64,000 nucleotides of DNA from contig NW_013654880.1 in assembly GCF_000499385.1 (NCBI RefSeq), forward strand, positions 10,001-74,000. The letters are read 5' to 3'. This document shows, in pieces, positions 1-13,373 of the stretch. The translations under genes were made by a program, and so were the position numbers. The notes beneath the pieces were generated by a model. It saw only the letters and a program-made list of their open reading frames with translations. It did not search any database and was not told where the DNA came from. Position 1 is the stretch's first letter, and each line of letters starts with the position of its first letter. Source of the DNA: Eimeria necatrix. Its lineage: Eukaryota > Apicomplexa > Conoidasida > Eucoccidiorida > Eimeriidae.

Positions 1-146
1 TGCTGCTGCTGCTGTTGGCAGCAGCAGCAGCAACCACGGAGTTGGTCTTGTGGTGCAGCAGCGAGCCGATCTGCTGCAGCAGCACTTCGCCGACGTTGCT
101 GAGGGCATACACCCGCTGCAGGTACACGCCCAGCCGCCTCTCCTCC

Positions 147-180
<34 letters not shown>

Positions 181-410
181 CCGTCTCCATTGCTCTCTTT
201 GCTTCAGCGACGGCTGTCCACTCGGCCCGCAGCCGCTGCAGCAGCGGCAGCAGCCCCTCGTTGACGAAAAACAGCAGCAGCTGAGACACAACAGCAGCAC
301 AAGCAGCAGCAGCAGCAAAACAGCCCTCACAGCAAGACAGGCCCCAGCAACTCCGTCGGACCGCCCCTCAGCCAGGGCGCCCACCGCAGCAGCAGCAGCA
401 ACAGCAGCAA

Positions 411-466
<56 letters not shown>

Positions 467-786
467 GCACGTGCGAACCTGCTGCGAGGGGTAGGGCGGC
501 TGTGGGGGCAGCGTCTCTGCGTCGAGGACTGGGGACCAGAAGAAGCGGAGCTGCTGCTCGACGTGCTGCAGCGGGAGCTGCTGCCGCAGCGGCAGCAGCA
601 GCGAACTGACAAGTCTTTCGGGCAAGTCTGGCAGCAAAAAGAAAGCTTCTGCTGCTAAGGCACAAGTGCCTGCCAGCCTGTAGGCCAAAGTGCGCAGGTG
701 GTAGCAGTGTCTGCGGGTGAGCAGCACGGCGGCCTCGCGCTCGCCCACGCCGCTGCTGCTGCTGCTGGGGCTGCTGCTGCTGCGCG

Positions 787-819
<33 letters not shown>

Positions 820-989
820 GGCACGGGAACGCCAGCAGCACGGCTCGAGACAAAGCTGCCCCGTCTCCAGCCAGTGCAGAAGCAGTTCCTTGCACTGCTA
901 AGAACTCATCAGCCCCAGGCTCCAGCAGCTCCCGCAGGTAGGGGAAGCTGGCGTCGCTCACCTGCCCACAGCAGCGCAGCAAGCAGCCC

Positions 990-1025
<36 letters not shown>

Positions 1026-1572
1026 GGAGCGGCGGCAGCAACGGCGAAAAAAGCAGCCGCAGAAACGCCAGAGCGGCGAAGCAAACCGCTGCAGCAACGG
1101 CCGCGACGCCGCAGCCAGAAACAGCAGCATGAGCGGCAGCAACAGCAGAAATAGGAGCAGCAGCAGCAGAAATAGGAGCAGCAGCAGCAGCACCGGAAGC
1201 AGCAGCAAGAGCAGCGCAGGGCGTCTCTCTCACCTCCTCCGTCCACAGCTGCTGCAGCCGCACGAGGAAGTCAAAAAGAGAAGGCAGCAGATTCTGCACT
1301 GCAGCAGCAAGCGGGTGCCTCCTGGGCAGCAGCTGCTTCTGCTGCTGCTGCTGCAGCAGCAGCTCATGCAGGCACTGCGGGAAAGGCTTCCTCAGCTCTT
1401 CGTCTTCTTGCCCGTCAGCAAAGGCCTCCATCGGCAGCACTTTGCTGCTGCTGCTGCTGCTGCTGCACTCCACTGTGTAGCCCCCAGCTCGTGCTGCTCC
1501 CGGGTCACTGGGGATTGTCGTGCGCTTAATAGAAGTCTCCAGCGAGGACAGCACGCGCGCCAGCGCCCTCCT

Positions 1573-1605
<33 letters not shown>

Positions 1606-1726
1606 CGGAGCAGCAGTTGCTGCAGCAGCAGCAGCTCCAGCAGCCGCAGCTGCTACAGCAGCAGCAGCTCCAGCAGCATCCGCACGCATCTCGAGCCGCC
1701 CGCATACATCAGCAGCCACCCGCACT

Positions 1727-1777
<51 letters not shown>

Positions 1778-2247
1778 TGCGGACCTGCGTTTGGCTGCTT
1801 CCTCTTCTTCCTGCTGCGTCTGCTCTCTGCGCACATCTCCGAAAAGGTAAAACAAAAGGCCGGTGGTGGGCGGCAGCAAAGCTGCTGAGGCCCCGCCGTC
1901 TGGGTCTCTGTGCAGCAGCTGCTGCTTCTGCTGCTCCACTTCGCCCAGCAGCCCCCGCAGCGCAGCAGCAAACGGCTCTATCAGCGGCAGCGTGTGCTGC
2001 TGCTGCAGCGCGTAGTTTCCCGTTGCAGACACCAGAGACACGAAGGCCTCCATCAGCAGCCCCCGCTCCGACTGCAGCAGCTGCAGCGCAGCAGCCCAAA
2101 CACACTGCGACGCAGGTCCGCAGCAGCAGCAACAGGACCAGCAGCAGCAGCAGCAGAGCAGCTGCCGCAAGCAGTGCGCCGCCGCCAGCAGCAGCCCTAA
2201 CGGCAGAATCCGCAGCAGCAGCAGCAGCAGCTGCAAGCACAGAGCCG

Positions 2248-2278
<31 letters not shown>

Positions 2279-2504
2279 GCGCGGACCTGCTGCTCTGTTG
2301 CTGCGTCCTGCATCTTCTTCTGGATGTGCTGCAGCAGCAGCGGCAAGTACTGCTGCAGCCCCTCAGAGCCAGCGCTGGATATGGAGATGAGAGTCTGCAG
2401 CGCCCGGCGGCGGCAAAGGTGGATTTGCTGCGGGGCTGTCAGTGGGTAGGCCCACACGTTTTCCACGTGGGTTGCTGCGTTCTCGCTCGACAGGATGCTG
2501 CAGC

Positions 2505-2543
<39 letters not shown>

Positions 2544-2696
2544 GCAGTGGCGGCAGGCGCGGAGGGGCTGCGGTGGTCATAGGGAAGCTGCTGCCAGGCA
2601 GCAGCAGCAGCAGCAACGCCTGCCGCAGACAGCTGCACCCGTTCTGCAACCCCGTTCTCTCCAGCAGCAACAGCAACAGCAGCAGCAGCAGCGTCC

Positions 2697-2730
<34 letters not shown>

Positions 2731-3440
2731 GAGCTCACTGGTGGAAGAGCAGGTCGAGAATGCTTTTGATGTCCAGAGGCGGCGAGTAGTTGAGAAGATA
2801 AGAAGCTCCAGAAACGAATTCGAGTCTGCGGATTTCTAGAAAGTAGTCGTGGAGAGAAACGCCGCTGCTGCTGAAGGTTGCTGCTGCTGCTTCGGCGCTG
2901 CGCGCTGCTGCTGCTGCTGCCTTGGCGCGCTCCGCAACCGCAGCAGCAGCAGCAGCACGAGCAGCATCGAACAGCGGAATCCGCACGAGGCCCCCGAAGA
3001 CCCCACAGAGCCGCAGCAGCCAGGGGGAGTCGACTGCGTTTTGCGGCAGCAGCCAGGCAGTGACAGCAGCAGTTGCTGCTGCTGCGCTGCCTTGCTGCGC
3101 TGCTGCTGCTGTCAAGCACGCGCTCTTCAGCCGCTGCACCTGCGCCTCCACGAAGGAGCAGCAGCCGTCCAGCAGAATGCAAGAGGGGAACAGAGAGGGC
3201 TGGTTCTTGTCTGCGAGTTCGTACTGCTTTCCTGCTGCTGCTGCCTGCAGCACCAGCAGCAGCAGCGAGTCCGGCGACCCCTGCCGCTGCAGCAGCAAAG
3301 GCGATTCCAGCAGCTGGCTGCAGACTTCTTCTGTCCACGCAGTCGTGGCCTCTGCAGCGCACAGCCACCAGAAGCAGCCAACAAACGCTGCTGCTGCTGC
3401 TGCTGCGCTGCTGCTGCGGTGCTGCTGCTGCAGTGTTTGA

Positions 3441-3486
<46 letters not shown>

Positions 3487-3778
3487 GCGAGTCTAGGCTC
3501 ACCGGCGGCGGCGGGAGAAAGTCCAACGAGTGTCGTGAGGCCCAAAAGCGCTGAAGACTTGAGGCCGGCAAAGCGTGCTGGGAAATTCTGCGGGTCGCAG
3601 CAGCAGCAGCAGCAGCAGCAGAGACTGACAGCAGCAAAGGCTAGCGGCAGCAGAACAGGGCAGCAGCAGCAGCAGCAGCAGCAACAGCAAAAGCTCAAAA
3701 CGTCGACTTGGGAAAAGCGCACATCTGTCGAGTCCCTAGCCACGGCATCTTCCGCCTCTGCGTACATCGCGACCTGCA

Positions 3779-3811
<33 letters not shown>

Positions 3812-3859
3812 GTTTCTCCGGAGGCCGCAGACGTTTCTCGGCCGGGGCGGCGAAACAAC

Positions 3860-3899
<40 letters not shown>

Positions 3900-4051
3900 T
3901 GGAGTGTACGTACAGTGTGGACCCAGTTTGCCGTGCAGGGAAGCGGCAGCAGCTGCAGCGCCTCAAGGGCCCTTAAAGATGCTTCCAAGGCCCGCAGCTG
4001 AGACAGCATTTCTTTTCTTTTGCTGCTCATGCGCCGCGCCTCCTGCTCGTC

Positions 4052-4088
<37 letters not shown>

Positions 4089-4317
4089 GCGAGGAGCTTC
4101 TGCTGCAGCGCCTGCCGCCGCGCCGCGAGCGCCGCGACTGCTGCTGCTGCTGCTGCTGCTGCGCTGTCGCCCACGGTCTCCAGCAGCCGCGCAGCCACAG
4201 AGTTGAGAGCAGCAGCAGCAGCAGGCTGCAGCAGCTTGACGATCTGGGGGTCTCCCATGCGGAGGCAGCGGACGAAGGAGACCGACAGCAGGGCCCTGGT
4301 GTCCAGCCACTGGGGCA

Positions 4318-4349
<32 letters not shown>

Positions 4350-4512
4350 GGCGCCTCCTCTGCAGCACTCAGACTCACCAGCCTGCGAAGAAGTGCAGCA
4401 GCTGCTGCTATCCCGTGGCAGGCAACCCGCACAGAGGGGTGCATCGCCACCCGCAGAATGCCGCTGCGCAGCAAAGCCCCCAGCACCTCCGGCTCAAAGT
4501 GCCGCAGCACCT

Positions 4513-4559
<47 letters not shown>

Positions 4560-5034
4560 TACAGGCGAGCTCTATCATGCGGGCTGCCGGCTGCTAGACA
4601 GTGTGGAAGGGAGCAACAAATTCGTAGCCACAGAGACGCAACGCGCGAGTCCTGTCCTGATGCTGCAGCTGCTGCAGCAACTGGTAATGCTACTTCTGCT
4701 GCTGCTGCTGCTGCTGCTGCTCACGTAATCTCCGCAGTTCTCTACAAAGTTCTTCAGGAGGCCGGCGACGAGGAGTTGAAGCGAGAGAAGCTGCAGAAAC
4801 ACCACAGGCCAACACTCGCAGTAAGCAGCTGCAGCAGCAGCGGTTGCTGCTGCTGCCCTGGTCACCTACTGCAGCAGCAGCAGCTGCAGCAGCAGCTGCA
4901 GCAGCAGCAAAAATTCCTCACCTCCTCGCCCACAAAGTCTTCAGTAACTGGCAGCGCCAAAACAGAAGCAGCAGACTGGAGAAGGAGGCAGCAGAAGGCA
5001 GTGGCGCTCTCTGCGCTCACGCCTTCTATCGCCT

Positions 5035-5071
<37 letters not shown>

Positions 5072-5439
5072 AAGAATAACCGCTCATCACAGCAGCACCA
5101 CGCATGCACCGCAACTTAGAAAACAAGCCGAACCCCTAGCAGCAGCAGCAGCAGCAACAACGCCTCTCCTGCCGCTGCCGCCACACACGCGGAAGCAGCA
5201 GACGCTTGCAGCAGCCTCAGCAGCAGCAGCAGCCTCAGCAGCAGCAGCAGCAGCCTCAGCAGCAGCAGCAGCAGCAGCAGCACCTGTTTCTTTTGTCTTT
5301 TTCTAACGAGCCGCTCATTCACAACATCCAGGGCCTGCAGCAGCAAACCCTCAGCCCCCTGAAACTCCGCGCCCCCCAGGCCCCAGCTGCAGAGGCACTG
5401 CAGCACTGCAGCAACGTCGCCCAGCGCAGCGAGGCACCT

Positions 5440-5484
<45 letters not shown>

Positions 5485-5587
5485 GTAGAGGCAGAAGCAG
5501 CGTCGGCAGTGGAAGAGGCGGCTGTGCGGAAGAAATAGATGCAAAACTTGCGGCGTCGGAAGCACTCCAGCAGCAGCAGCAGCAGAA

Positions 5588-5624
<37 letters not shown>

Positions 5625-5708
5625 GCCCGCCGTTTGCTGCTGCTGGTGCTGCTGCTGCGGCTACAGCTACCACGCTGCTGCAGCCACGGCTAGTATGTTC
5701 ACCCTGCG

Positions 5709-5760
<52 letters not shown>

Positions 5761-5946
5761 ACCTGATGCAGTCCAGAGCCAGGGGCTGCAGGTGGGAGCG
5801 CGCTGCTGCATCCGAAAACAGCAGCAGCAAACAGCGCGTCAGCTGCAGCAGCAAGTTGCTGCAGCCAGTGAACTCCTTGTGCAGCGCCTGCGCAACTTGC
5901 CGCCGCAGCTTCCCACTCAAAGACCCCATCAGTGTGTTGTTTTCCT

Positions 5947-5985
<39 letters not shown>

Positions 5986-7047
5986 TGTAGCGGCAGCTGC
6001 ACGCTGCAGCAGCAGCTCCTCGCGCTGCCAGCGCCTACGCAGGGGATGGCAGTAATTATGCGTAGCTCCAGCTAGCCAGTACAACAGCTAGCCAGCTAGC
6101 CAGCTAGCTAGCTAGCTAGCCAGCTAGCCAGCTAGCCAGCTAGCCAGCTAGCCAGCTAGCTAGCTAGCTAGCTAGCTAGCTAGCTAGCTAGCTAGCTAGC
6201 TAGCTAGCTAGCTAGCTCTAGGTCCTTACCTCGTTAAGCTCTAGTGAGATCTCGAGGAGAACCCCAAGAAAGACGCATGCAGAAACGAAGGCCTGCTGCT
6301 GCTGCGCAGGCGGCAGCAGCTGCTGCTGCTTCTGCTGCTGCTGCACCAGCGCAGCAAATTGCTGCGGGTCAGCTGTGGGGTCGTTGAGGTCTGGGCTCTG
6401 CAGCAGCCCGTCTACAGAAAGCCCAGTGGCTCCTGAGGCTAGCTGCAGCAGCAGCTGCCTTGCTGTTGCTGCTGCTGCTGCTCCTGTTTTGCTGCAGCAG
6501 CACATTGCTGCTAGGCACTGCGAGGCCTTCATCAGAAGCGAGAACGCAGGCACATTTGACTGCTGCGCTGCTGCTGCTGCAGCTGCTGCTGCAGGAGGCA
6601 GCAGCAGCGCGTCGTGCTGCTGCTGCAGCGTGGGCTGCTGTATCAGCTGCAGCACGCACCGCTGCAGCAGCAGCTGCTGCTGCTCGTCCCAGCTGCAGTG
6701 CCAGTGCTTCTTAACTGCTTCCAGCAGCAGCTGCAGCGCAACAAGTTTTGCTGCTTCATCATATCTGCGGTAAGCGTCTGCAGCAGCTTCCGTGGCAGCA
6801 GCGTGCTGCTGCTGCTGCTGCAGCTTCTGCTGCTCTTGCTGCTGCAGCAAAGCGAAAGTCTTGCACTTCACCGACAGCGGCGGGAAGACCGCAAAAGGGT
6901 GCAGCAGCCACTGCAGCAGCTGCTGCAGCTGCGGCTCCTGCTGCAGCTGCAGCAGCCACTGCGTGGCTTGGTAATTGCCATCTGCATGCAGCCCGAGAGA
7001 GTCTGCAACTCTCTGCAGCACCTCGCGAGGCAGCCCAGCACCGAAGG

Positions 7048-7088
<41 letters not shown>

Positions 7089-7090
7089 AT
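1..7090 (-). CDS. Exportin, XPO4/XPO7-type karyopherin (3' end beyond window)
   Basis: Multi-exon HEAT-repeat protein that should carry cargo out of the nucleus with Ran-GTP. The first exon, 7090-6230, starts at an ATG with an in-frame stop 15 bases upstream. It contains LLLEAVKKHWHCSW followed by RCVLQLIQQPTL, which aligns with the exportin-4 N-terminal block (EAVVREW, then YVLQRPNL). It splices in phase to 5944-5763 (RQVAQALHKEFTGCSNLLLQ), then to 5437-about 5290 (QCLCSWGL, like the exportin-4 'LSWNF' segment) and 5032-4922. Further collinear blocks are 4505-4230 (QWLDTRALLSVSFVRCLRMG), about 3500 (FWASRHSLDFLPPPP), 2420-2300, 2110-1900 (LMEAFVSLVSATGNYALQ), 1320-1180, 970-880, 760-490 and 280-1. 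Order along the gene matches exportin-4. Most acceptors are (CTG)nCAG. Several internal splice sites are unresolved. Exportin-5 or -7 are alternatives, but a karyopherin is the best reading. Confidence 0.6.
6086..6217. repeat. GCTAGC/TAGC array inside exportin intron 1
   Basis: Tandem CAGCTAGC units passing into pure (TAGC)n. The array lies wholly inside the first intron of the exportin gene, 12 bases from its 5' splice site (GTAAGG read on the minus strand, exon end 6230). Four other islands of the same motif occur in this window. Confidence 0.95.
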
Positions 7091-7457
7091 TTCAGGGGCC
7101 CCGCGTCATAGAAAGCAGGTCGGCAGCAAGTGGAGCAGCAGCAGCTGCTGCTGCTGCTGCGGTTGTCGTTGCTGCTGCGCAGCAAATGTTTCCTGCTGCT
7201 GGCCTCGCGAGGCCAAGCAGCAGCGAGAAGTCGCAAGCCGAGCAGTCTACAGAGCCGCGCTGCTCTTGCTGCTGCTGTTTTCACAGCAGCAGCAGCAGCT
7301 GCTGCTGCTGCTGCTGCGGCTGAAGATCCGGCGCCGCTGTGTAGATGCTGCTGCCGCAGCAAAAGGCAGCAACAAAGACAGCAATCAGTGGGATAGAGCT
7401 TCGGGCATTGGCTTTCCCTTTAAGGCGGAGGTTTCCTGCTGCAGCTGCTGCCGCTGC

Positions 7458-7495
<38 letters not shown>

Positions 7496-7629
7496 CTATA
7501 CACCTCACGGCCTTTAAGCGCTATATCATCGTGAGTTGACAAAGAAAAGAAAGAATTATCTTCTGTTTATTGCCCCACAGCAAAAGCAGCAAAAATCGAG
7601 GCTTTCTGCATGCAGCACGCAGCCCCAAC

Positions 7630-7670
<41 letters not shown>

Positions 7671-7865
7671 GGCTATTGGCTTCCATGTCTTTATGAATTT
7701 TAATTGAGAACTGGCTCGATTTCAAAATTATTAATTAAATTAAATTTAATTTAATTTAAAAATTAATTATTCGAATTATCTTCAGCCAGTTCTGTGGCGC
7801 AGCTCCTGCGCTGCCGCCTTCGCCCATTTGCTTCCTTGAAACCATTTAGTACCAAATCGCCATAT

Positions 7866-7914
<49 letters not shown>

Positions 7915-8074
7915 TGGCCCACGCAGCAACCCGTGGGTTCCACTATGTCTTTAGCTCTGGCCTTACTTGTCATTAAAAAGAAATATCAAATAAATGCAAA
8001 AAAGTAAAATTTGATTTTATGCCATTACTTATACCCAACTCCCATTTGGTGCATTCACACATATAATTATAAAT

Positions 8075-8107
<33 letters not shown>

Positions 8108-8545
8108 CGTATAAATATATATATAGACATGTATATATGTGTATATGCATGCATGCAAATGTTACACATAAATGGATAATATGTGAATATAATATAATAT
8201 ATATTATAATATAATTAATAAATAATCTAAAATGCAATAAGCAAAAATATATTTACTGCACTAGTAGGCGCAGGTACACCCCAGCTGCAGCCGCAGGGTT
8301 GGGGTGTCTGTACACCTGAGCCTTTGGGTCTTCTGAAATGAGTTCAATTGGGACTTTTTGAAGACTCAAAAGTCCTAAATGGAGGATTTTATTTGAAATA
8401 AGACAACTTGAAGTTCCACTGAATTCAATTCCCACTAGATTGGCAGCAAAAGGCTCTTCAGGGCCTCTTTTGCTGCTCCTAAGTCTGCTGCTGCTGCTGC
8501 TTGCGGCGCCGCTGCTGCTGCTGTGGGGCCAGCAGCGGCTGCCCA
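7091..8545. other. No gene seen: CAG/CTG mosaic then AT-rich DNA
   Basis: 7091-7510 is a mosaic of CAG and CTG tracts upstream of the exportin start and may hold its 5' leader. 7631-7670 is (CTG)13. 7690-7780 is AT-rich with a TTAATTTAAATTTAATTT-type inverted repeat. 7867-7912 is (CAG)15. 7970-8240 is AT-rich with a TATA array. The open frame on the minus strand at 8546-8253 has no recognisable homology. Confidence 0.5.
8064..8130. repeat. (TA)n microsatellite
   Basis: Alternating TATATA interrupted by AAATA and CGTA, about 65 bases, within a longer AT-rich stretch. Confidence 0.9.
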
Positions 8546-8561
8546 CCGAGCCACTGCAGCC

Positions 8562-9010
8562 CAGCTAGCCAGCGTGGCCCAGCTAGCTAGCGCAGCCTCT
8601 TTAGCTAGCGCGCAGCTAGGCCAGCTAGCTTGCTGCCAGCTAGCCAGCAGCCATTTGCGCAGCTAGCCAGCCTGGTGGCCAGCTAGCTAAGTAGCAAACA
8701 AATCGCCAAAAGAGTTCTCTCTGCTGCCCCAGATTGCTCAGCTAGCTAGCCAAACAACTAGCCGGCGTTGTGCCCTGCTAGCTGGTTGCTCAGCTGCTAG
8801 CTAGCCAGCTAGCTGCTAGCTAGCTGCTAACTAGCCGCCAGCTAGCTAGCCAGCTAGCTGCTAGCTAGCTGCTAGCTAGCTGCTAGCTAGCTGCTAGCTA
8901 GCCGCCAGCCAGCTGCCAGCTAACTGCTAGCTAGCTGCTAGCTAGCTGCTAGCTAGCCGCCAGGTAGCTGCCAGCTAGCTGGTAGCTAGCTTCTAGCTAG
9001 CTAGCCAGTC
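8562..9010. repeat. GCTAGC island (about 450 bp)
   Basis: Dozens of GCTAGC hexamers spaced by 2 to 8 bases, mainly as CAGCTAGC, GCTGCTAGCTA and GCCGCCAGCTAGC. Density is highest at 8760-9005, where a near 10-bp period (GCTAGCTGCTA) is visible. No open frame of interest. Confidence 0.95.
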
Positions 9011-9287
9011 GGCTGGCAAGTCGGTCCAGCATTTAACAATATGACAAATAGCTAGAGGGGCGCAGAGCCTTCAAGCAAACAACCGCTGCCCTGCGCCTCA
9101 TCTGCCCAGCCGCAGCAACGGCAGCAGCAGCAGCGGCAGCAGCAGCGGCAGCAGCAGCAGCAGCAGCAGCAGCTCTTCAGCGTGGGGTTTCATCGGTGCT
9201 GCAGCCGCGGGGAGGCCGCCAGCTGAAAAGTTTATTGAGTTGTCTTTTATCGATTATTTATTTATTTTTTATTTTTTATTTTTTATT

Positions 9288-9399
9288 TCATTTTTTTTTC
9301 GAACGGGGCTGAAGAAGAGAAGCTTCAAAGGCCTTCAGCCTCTCCGCAAGGGCAGCTGCTTCTTCCAGCTGCCGCTGCTGCTCCTCCGGCCGGCCTGAT

Positions 9400-9448
<49 letters not shown>

Positions 9449-9669
9449 GGTTGGTTCCCTTTTCAACGGAGGCGGCTGCCAAGGCCCCGTGCTGCAGCTG
9501 CCAGCAGCGGGGCAGCAGCAGCCAAACAGGAAGCAGCAAAAGAGCAGCAGCAAAACCCCAAAGGAAAAATGCAGGCAGCAAACAAAAGCAAAAAAGAACA
9601 CACAAACGAAGCCACAAAAAGCTGCAGCAGCGAGAGAGCAATGAAACTCTGAGGGAGAAAAGAAGATAC

Positions 9670-9721
<52 letters not shown>

Positions 9722-9831
9722 ACAGCGTTAACATTTCGGGCAGAAAAAGACAGCAGTGCTCCTTGCCTTCCTTTGCCGCGTGATCCGCCGCCTTCCTAGC
9801 AGCAGCCTCCAGCAGCTGCAGATGGTCTGCA

Positions 9832-9865
<34 letters not shown>

Positions 9866-11850
9866 GTCGCATGCGCAAGCACCCGACAGCCCCAGCAGCA
9901 ACGGGCTAGCGAGCTAGCCGGCTAGCTAGCCATGTATACTTAGCAACTAGCCAGCTGGCGAGTTGGCTGGTCAACTGTAGCTAGCTGCCAAGCTAGCTTC
10001 AAGCTAGCTATCTAGTTATCTATCTAGCTATCTATCTAGCTATCTAGCTAGCTAGCTAGCTTGCTAGTTGGCTAGCTAGCTAGCTGTGGGCTAAGAGCCA
10101 CCCGGCGCAAGGCGCAATCATGGAAGGCCTGCGGCGGCCAGCAGCAGCATGTACGCAGCAGCTAGCTGTGCAACGCGAGCTAGCTAGCTAGCTGAGTGGC
10201 TAGTTTCGTAGCTAGCTACATAGCTTGCTGCCTAGTCAGCTGCCTAGCCAGCTGTGCAGCTATCTGCGTAGCTAGCTGCGTAGCTAGCCGCCTAGCTAGC
10301 CAGCTAGCTCGGGTGCAGCTAGCTAGGCAGCTAGCCAGGAAGCTAGCTAGGCAGCTAGCTAGCTAGCTGGGAGCTGACCTGTGTAGGACATAAGGGGGTT
10401 CTTGCCGGAGAGACATTTCAATATGAAAAAAGCCACATCTTTGAGTTTGAAATAATTGAAGTGGCTGTTCAGCAAAGCCAAAGAAGACAAATAGTGTTCC
10501 GCCGTGTCCTCCTGAGAAGCAGCAAGCAGCAAGGCAGCAGCAGCAGCAGCAGCAGCTGCAGCACGCGCGTCAGCGAGAGGGCAGCAGCAGCAGGCGCAGC
10601 AGCAGCAGGTGCTGCAGCAGTGTGTGCAGTAGCAACAGGGCAGCAGCAGCAGGCGCAGCAGCAGCGTATGCAGCAGCGTATGCAGCAGCAGCAGACGCAG
10701 CAGCAGCGTATGCAGCAGCGCATGCAGCAGCAGCAGACGCAGCAGCAGCAGCAGGTGCGCGGTAGAGGCAAACAGCAGCAGGAAAAGAGCAGCAGAGAGG
10801 CAGCAGCTAGCTAGACGCCGGCCCTTCGCGCCTAGCAGCCAGCAAGCGAAGGCAGCAGCGGCAGCAGCAGCAGCAGACGCAGCAGCAACAACAGCAGCAA
10901 CGGGCAGCAGCAGCAGCAGCAGCAGCAGCAGGCATTCAGAAGGCAACAAATCCAAAAAGACAGTCTCAGAGCCTGTGACTGCATGCATGCAGATCTTTAA
11001 ATAAATAAATCCATTTGAATGGATGTGCAGATACTTGCAAGTGCATGCAAGTGCATGCAAGTGCATGCAAGTGCATGCAAGTGCATGCAAGTGCATGCAA
11101 GTGCATGCAAGTGCATACAAGTGCATGCAAGTGCATGCAAGTGCATGCACTTATTATTTGAGCGGCTGTGCATGCAAAAAGAAAGAAAAAACTCTTTTAT
11201 TCTCTTAACTTGCGCACTCTGGCATTAAAATAACCTGACAGTACATATTTGCATGCAAATATAAACACAAATATTTATAAATATAAATATCTGTAAATAG
11301 AAATAACATAAATATATATAAATAAATTTGAAGGCATAGAATATACATATATATGTTTATATATAATTTTAAATGTTCATATTAGTGATATTTGTTCACA
11401 CGCATATATCTATATATATTTATCTTTAATCTGCATATATGTATATATACATTACATTATATTATATTTTATATTACATTACATTACATTATATTACATT
11501 ACATTATATTATATTATGTTATATTACATTACATTACATTATATTATATTATATTATATTATATTATATTATATTATATTATATTATATTATATTATATT
11601 ATATTATATTATATTATTTTATATTATATTATATTGTATTACATTTCTATTTAAGTTCCCCTAAAGATGAGCCGCAGCAGCTGACTTGATGAAAAGAAAA
11701 TAAAAAGAGGACAAAAGAAATGAATTAAAATAAAACAAATTTAAAATAAAAAGAAAAAGAAAAAGACAGAAATGAAGCAGCAACTCACTTGCAGCTGAAA
11801 GTCATAACGCCGCGGGATCTTCTGCTCGTCCTTGACTGCATTTATCGACT

Positions 11851-11899
<49 letters not shown>

Positions 11900-12606
11900 C
11901 AGCAGCAGCAGCAGCAGCAGATCGGGTGCGTACAGAGAGCATGCAAATGAAAAGCGCGGGAAGAAGTCTATTGAATTAATTTTCATCTTTGATTAAATAT
12001 ATATTTTTGCAACAAGTGCGGAAGCAAAGAGACAAAAAGGAAAAAGAAAAAAGGAAAAGATAAAAAAGAGAAAGAAACATAAAAGAGATTAAAGAATAAC
12101 AAAAGAGACAAAGAAATTATAAAAGAGAAAAAACAATAGTCAATTATGAAAGAGAAACAACAATGATAAGCGATAGAATAATAATAATAATAATAGAAGA
12201 AAAAGAAAAGAGAGCAAAGAAGCAAAGGAAAAGAGAGCAAAGAATGAAAATAAAATAAAAAAGAAAAAAAAGAGACAAAAGATAATAAAAGAAACAACAG
12301 AAAATAAAAGACACAAAAGAAGAAAAGAAGACAAAAGAGGAAAAAGAAAAGAGAAAAATAGAAAAATAAAGGAAAAATAAAAGAAAAATAAAAGAAATAT
12401 AAAAGAAATATAAAAATAAACAAAAATATATAAATAAATAAAAGTAAATGAATACGAATAAAAATAAATAAAAATAAATAAAAATAAATAAAAATTAAAT
12501 AAAAATAAATAAATCTTTTTCTCACTTGAAGCTGCAAAACGGCTTTATGAGTTTCGCCGCAAACTGAAGAAAAGCCAGAAGGAACTTCTGCAGCTTTGAA
12601 GTATTC
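9288..12606 (-). CDS. Unrecognised multi-exon protein spread over AT-rich DNA (5' end not found)
   Basis: Five small exons join in compatible phases: 12606-12527 (KAAEVPSGFSSVCGETHKAV), 11848-11789 (20 codons, SINAVKDEQKIPRRYDFQLQ), 10514-about 10377 (EHYLSSLALLNSHFNYFKLK then FFILKCLSGKNPLMSYT), 9826-about 9753 (HLQLLEAAARKAADHAAKEG) and 9394-9288 (LEEAAALAERLKAFEASLLQ, then a stop). Donors are GTGAGA, GTGAGT and GTCAGC; the fourth (GTCTTT) is weak. Most acceptors are (CTG)nCAG. The exons are GC-richer than their surroundings and low in repeats, which argues that they are real. The C-terminus looks helical and basic. I do not recognise the family. The first exon or exons must lie in 12607-13470, where only a short GC-rich patch at 13430-13466 stands out. 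Confidence 0.55.
9901..10375. repeat. GCTAGC islands inside an intron
   Basis: Two dense patches, about 9903-10085 and 10160-10375, of GCTAGC with ATCTAGCTATCT variants. They fill the intron between the exons ending at 10377 and 9826 of the minus-strand gene at 9288-12606. Confidence 0.95.
11036..11150. repeat. Decamer array (GTGCATGCAA)n
   Basis: About 11 near-perfect copies of GTGCATGCAA, one with GTGCATACAA. Each unit contains the palindrome TGCATGCA and alternates purine and pyrimidine. Confidence 0.97.
11450..11645. repeat. (TTATA)n / (TTACA)n microsatellite
   Basis: Pentamer array of about 195 bases. TTACA units dominate the left side, and a nearly perfect TTATA block lies at 11541-11620. 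Confidence 0.97.
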
Positions 12607-13342
12607 TGAAATAAATCAAAAAATTAAATTAAATTAAATTAAATTAAATTAAATTAATAAATAAATAAAATGAATAAATTAAATTAAATAAATAAAAGAA
12701 TAAATAAAATGAATCCGGTGAACTTGAATTCAAAAAAGAAAATAAAAAATAAAATTAAAACGACAAAATGGGACGTAGTTAAAAGATTTAACTCAAAAAG
12801 AAAATTCAAAAAATGAAATAATGAAAAACTAAAAATGAAATTAAAAATAAATCAAAAATACCGAATCGAAAAAGAAATTAAGTTTCAAATTTAATTAGGA
12901 AAAGGAATTTAAAAAGATGAAGTTAATGGGATGAGTTTAAAGATTAAGAAATAAAAATATCTTTAGAAAGATGAAAATAAAAAAAATAATAAAAGGACTA
13001 AAAAAGAAATAGAGAAAACGAAATAAAAAGATGAAATAAAAGATATTAAAATAAAGAGATGAAATAAAAGATGCTAAATTAAAAAGATGAAATTAAAGAT
13101 ATGAAATTAAAAAGATGAAATAAAAGAAATGAAATTAAAAAGATGAAACAAAAATGAAGCAAAAGAAACGAAATGAAAGAAATTGGAAAAAGGATTAAAG
13201 AAAAAACAAAAAGAAAAAAGAAATTCGAAAACCAAAACAAAAGAAAGACAGAACTAAACATTTGGAAGTAACCAATAAAGGATGAATAAGTAAATTAATG
13301 AAAGAATAAACAATAAATAAATACATAAATAAAAAAACAAAA

Positions 13343-13373
<31 letters not shown>

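Noticed and set aside
368..1246. Cys-rich and Leu-rich frames across CAG tracts throughout the window
   Set aside because: CTG and TGC readings of CAG tracts give polyLeu and polyCys; they sit antisense to, or out of frame with, better supported exons.
11392..11664. Tyr/Ile/Leu-rich ORF over the TTATA array
   Set aside because: It is a direct translation of the pentamer repeat.
11983..12334. Phe/Tyr/Leu-rich minus-strand frames in 11983-13416 that look like multi-pass membrane proteins
   Set aside because: They follow directly from the A/G-only plus strand (AAA to Phe, AGA to Ser), have no conserved pattern, and one real exon crosses them in another frame.
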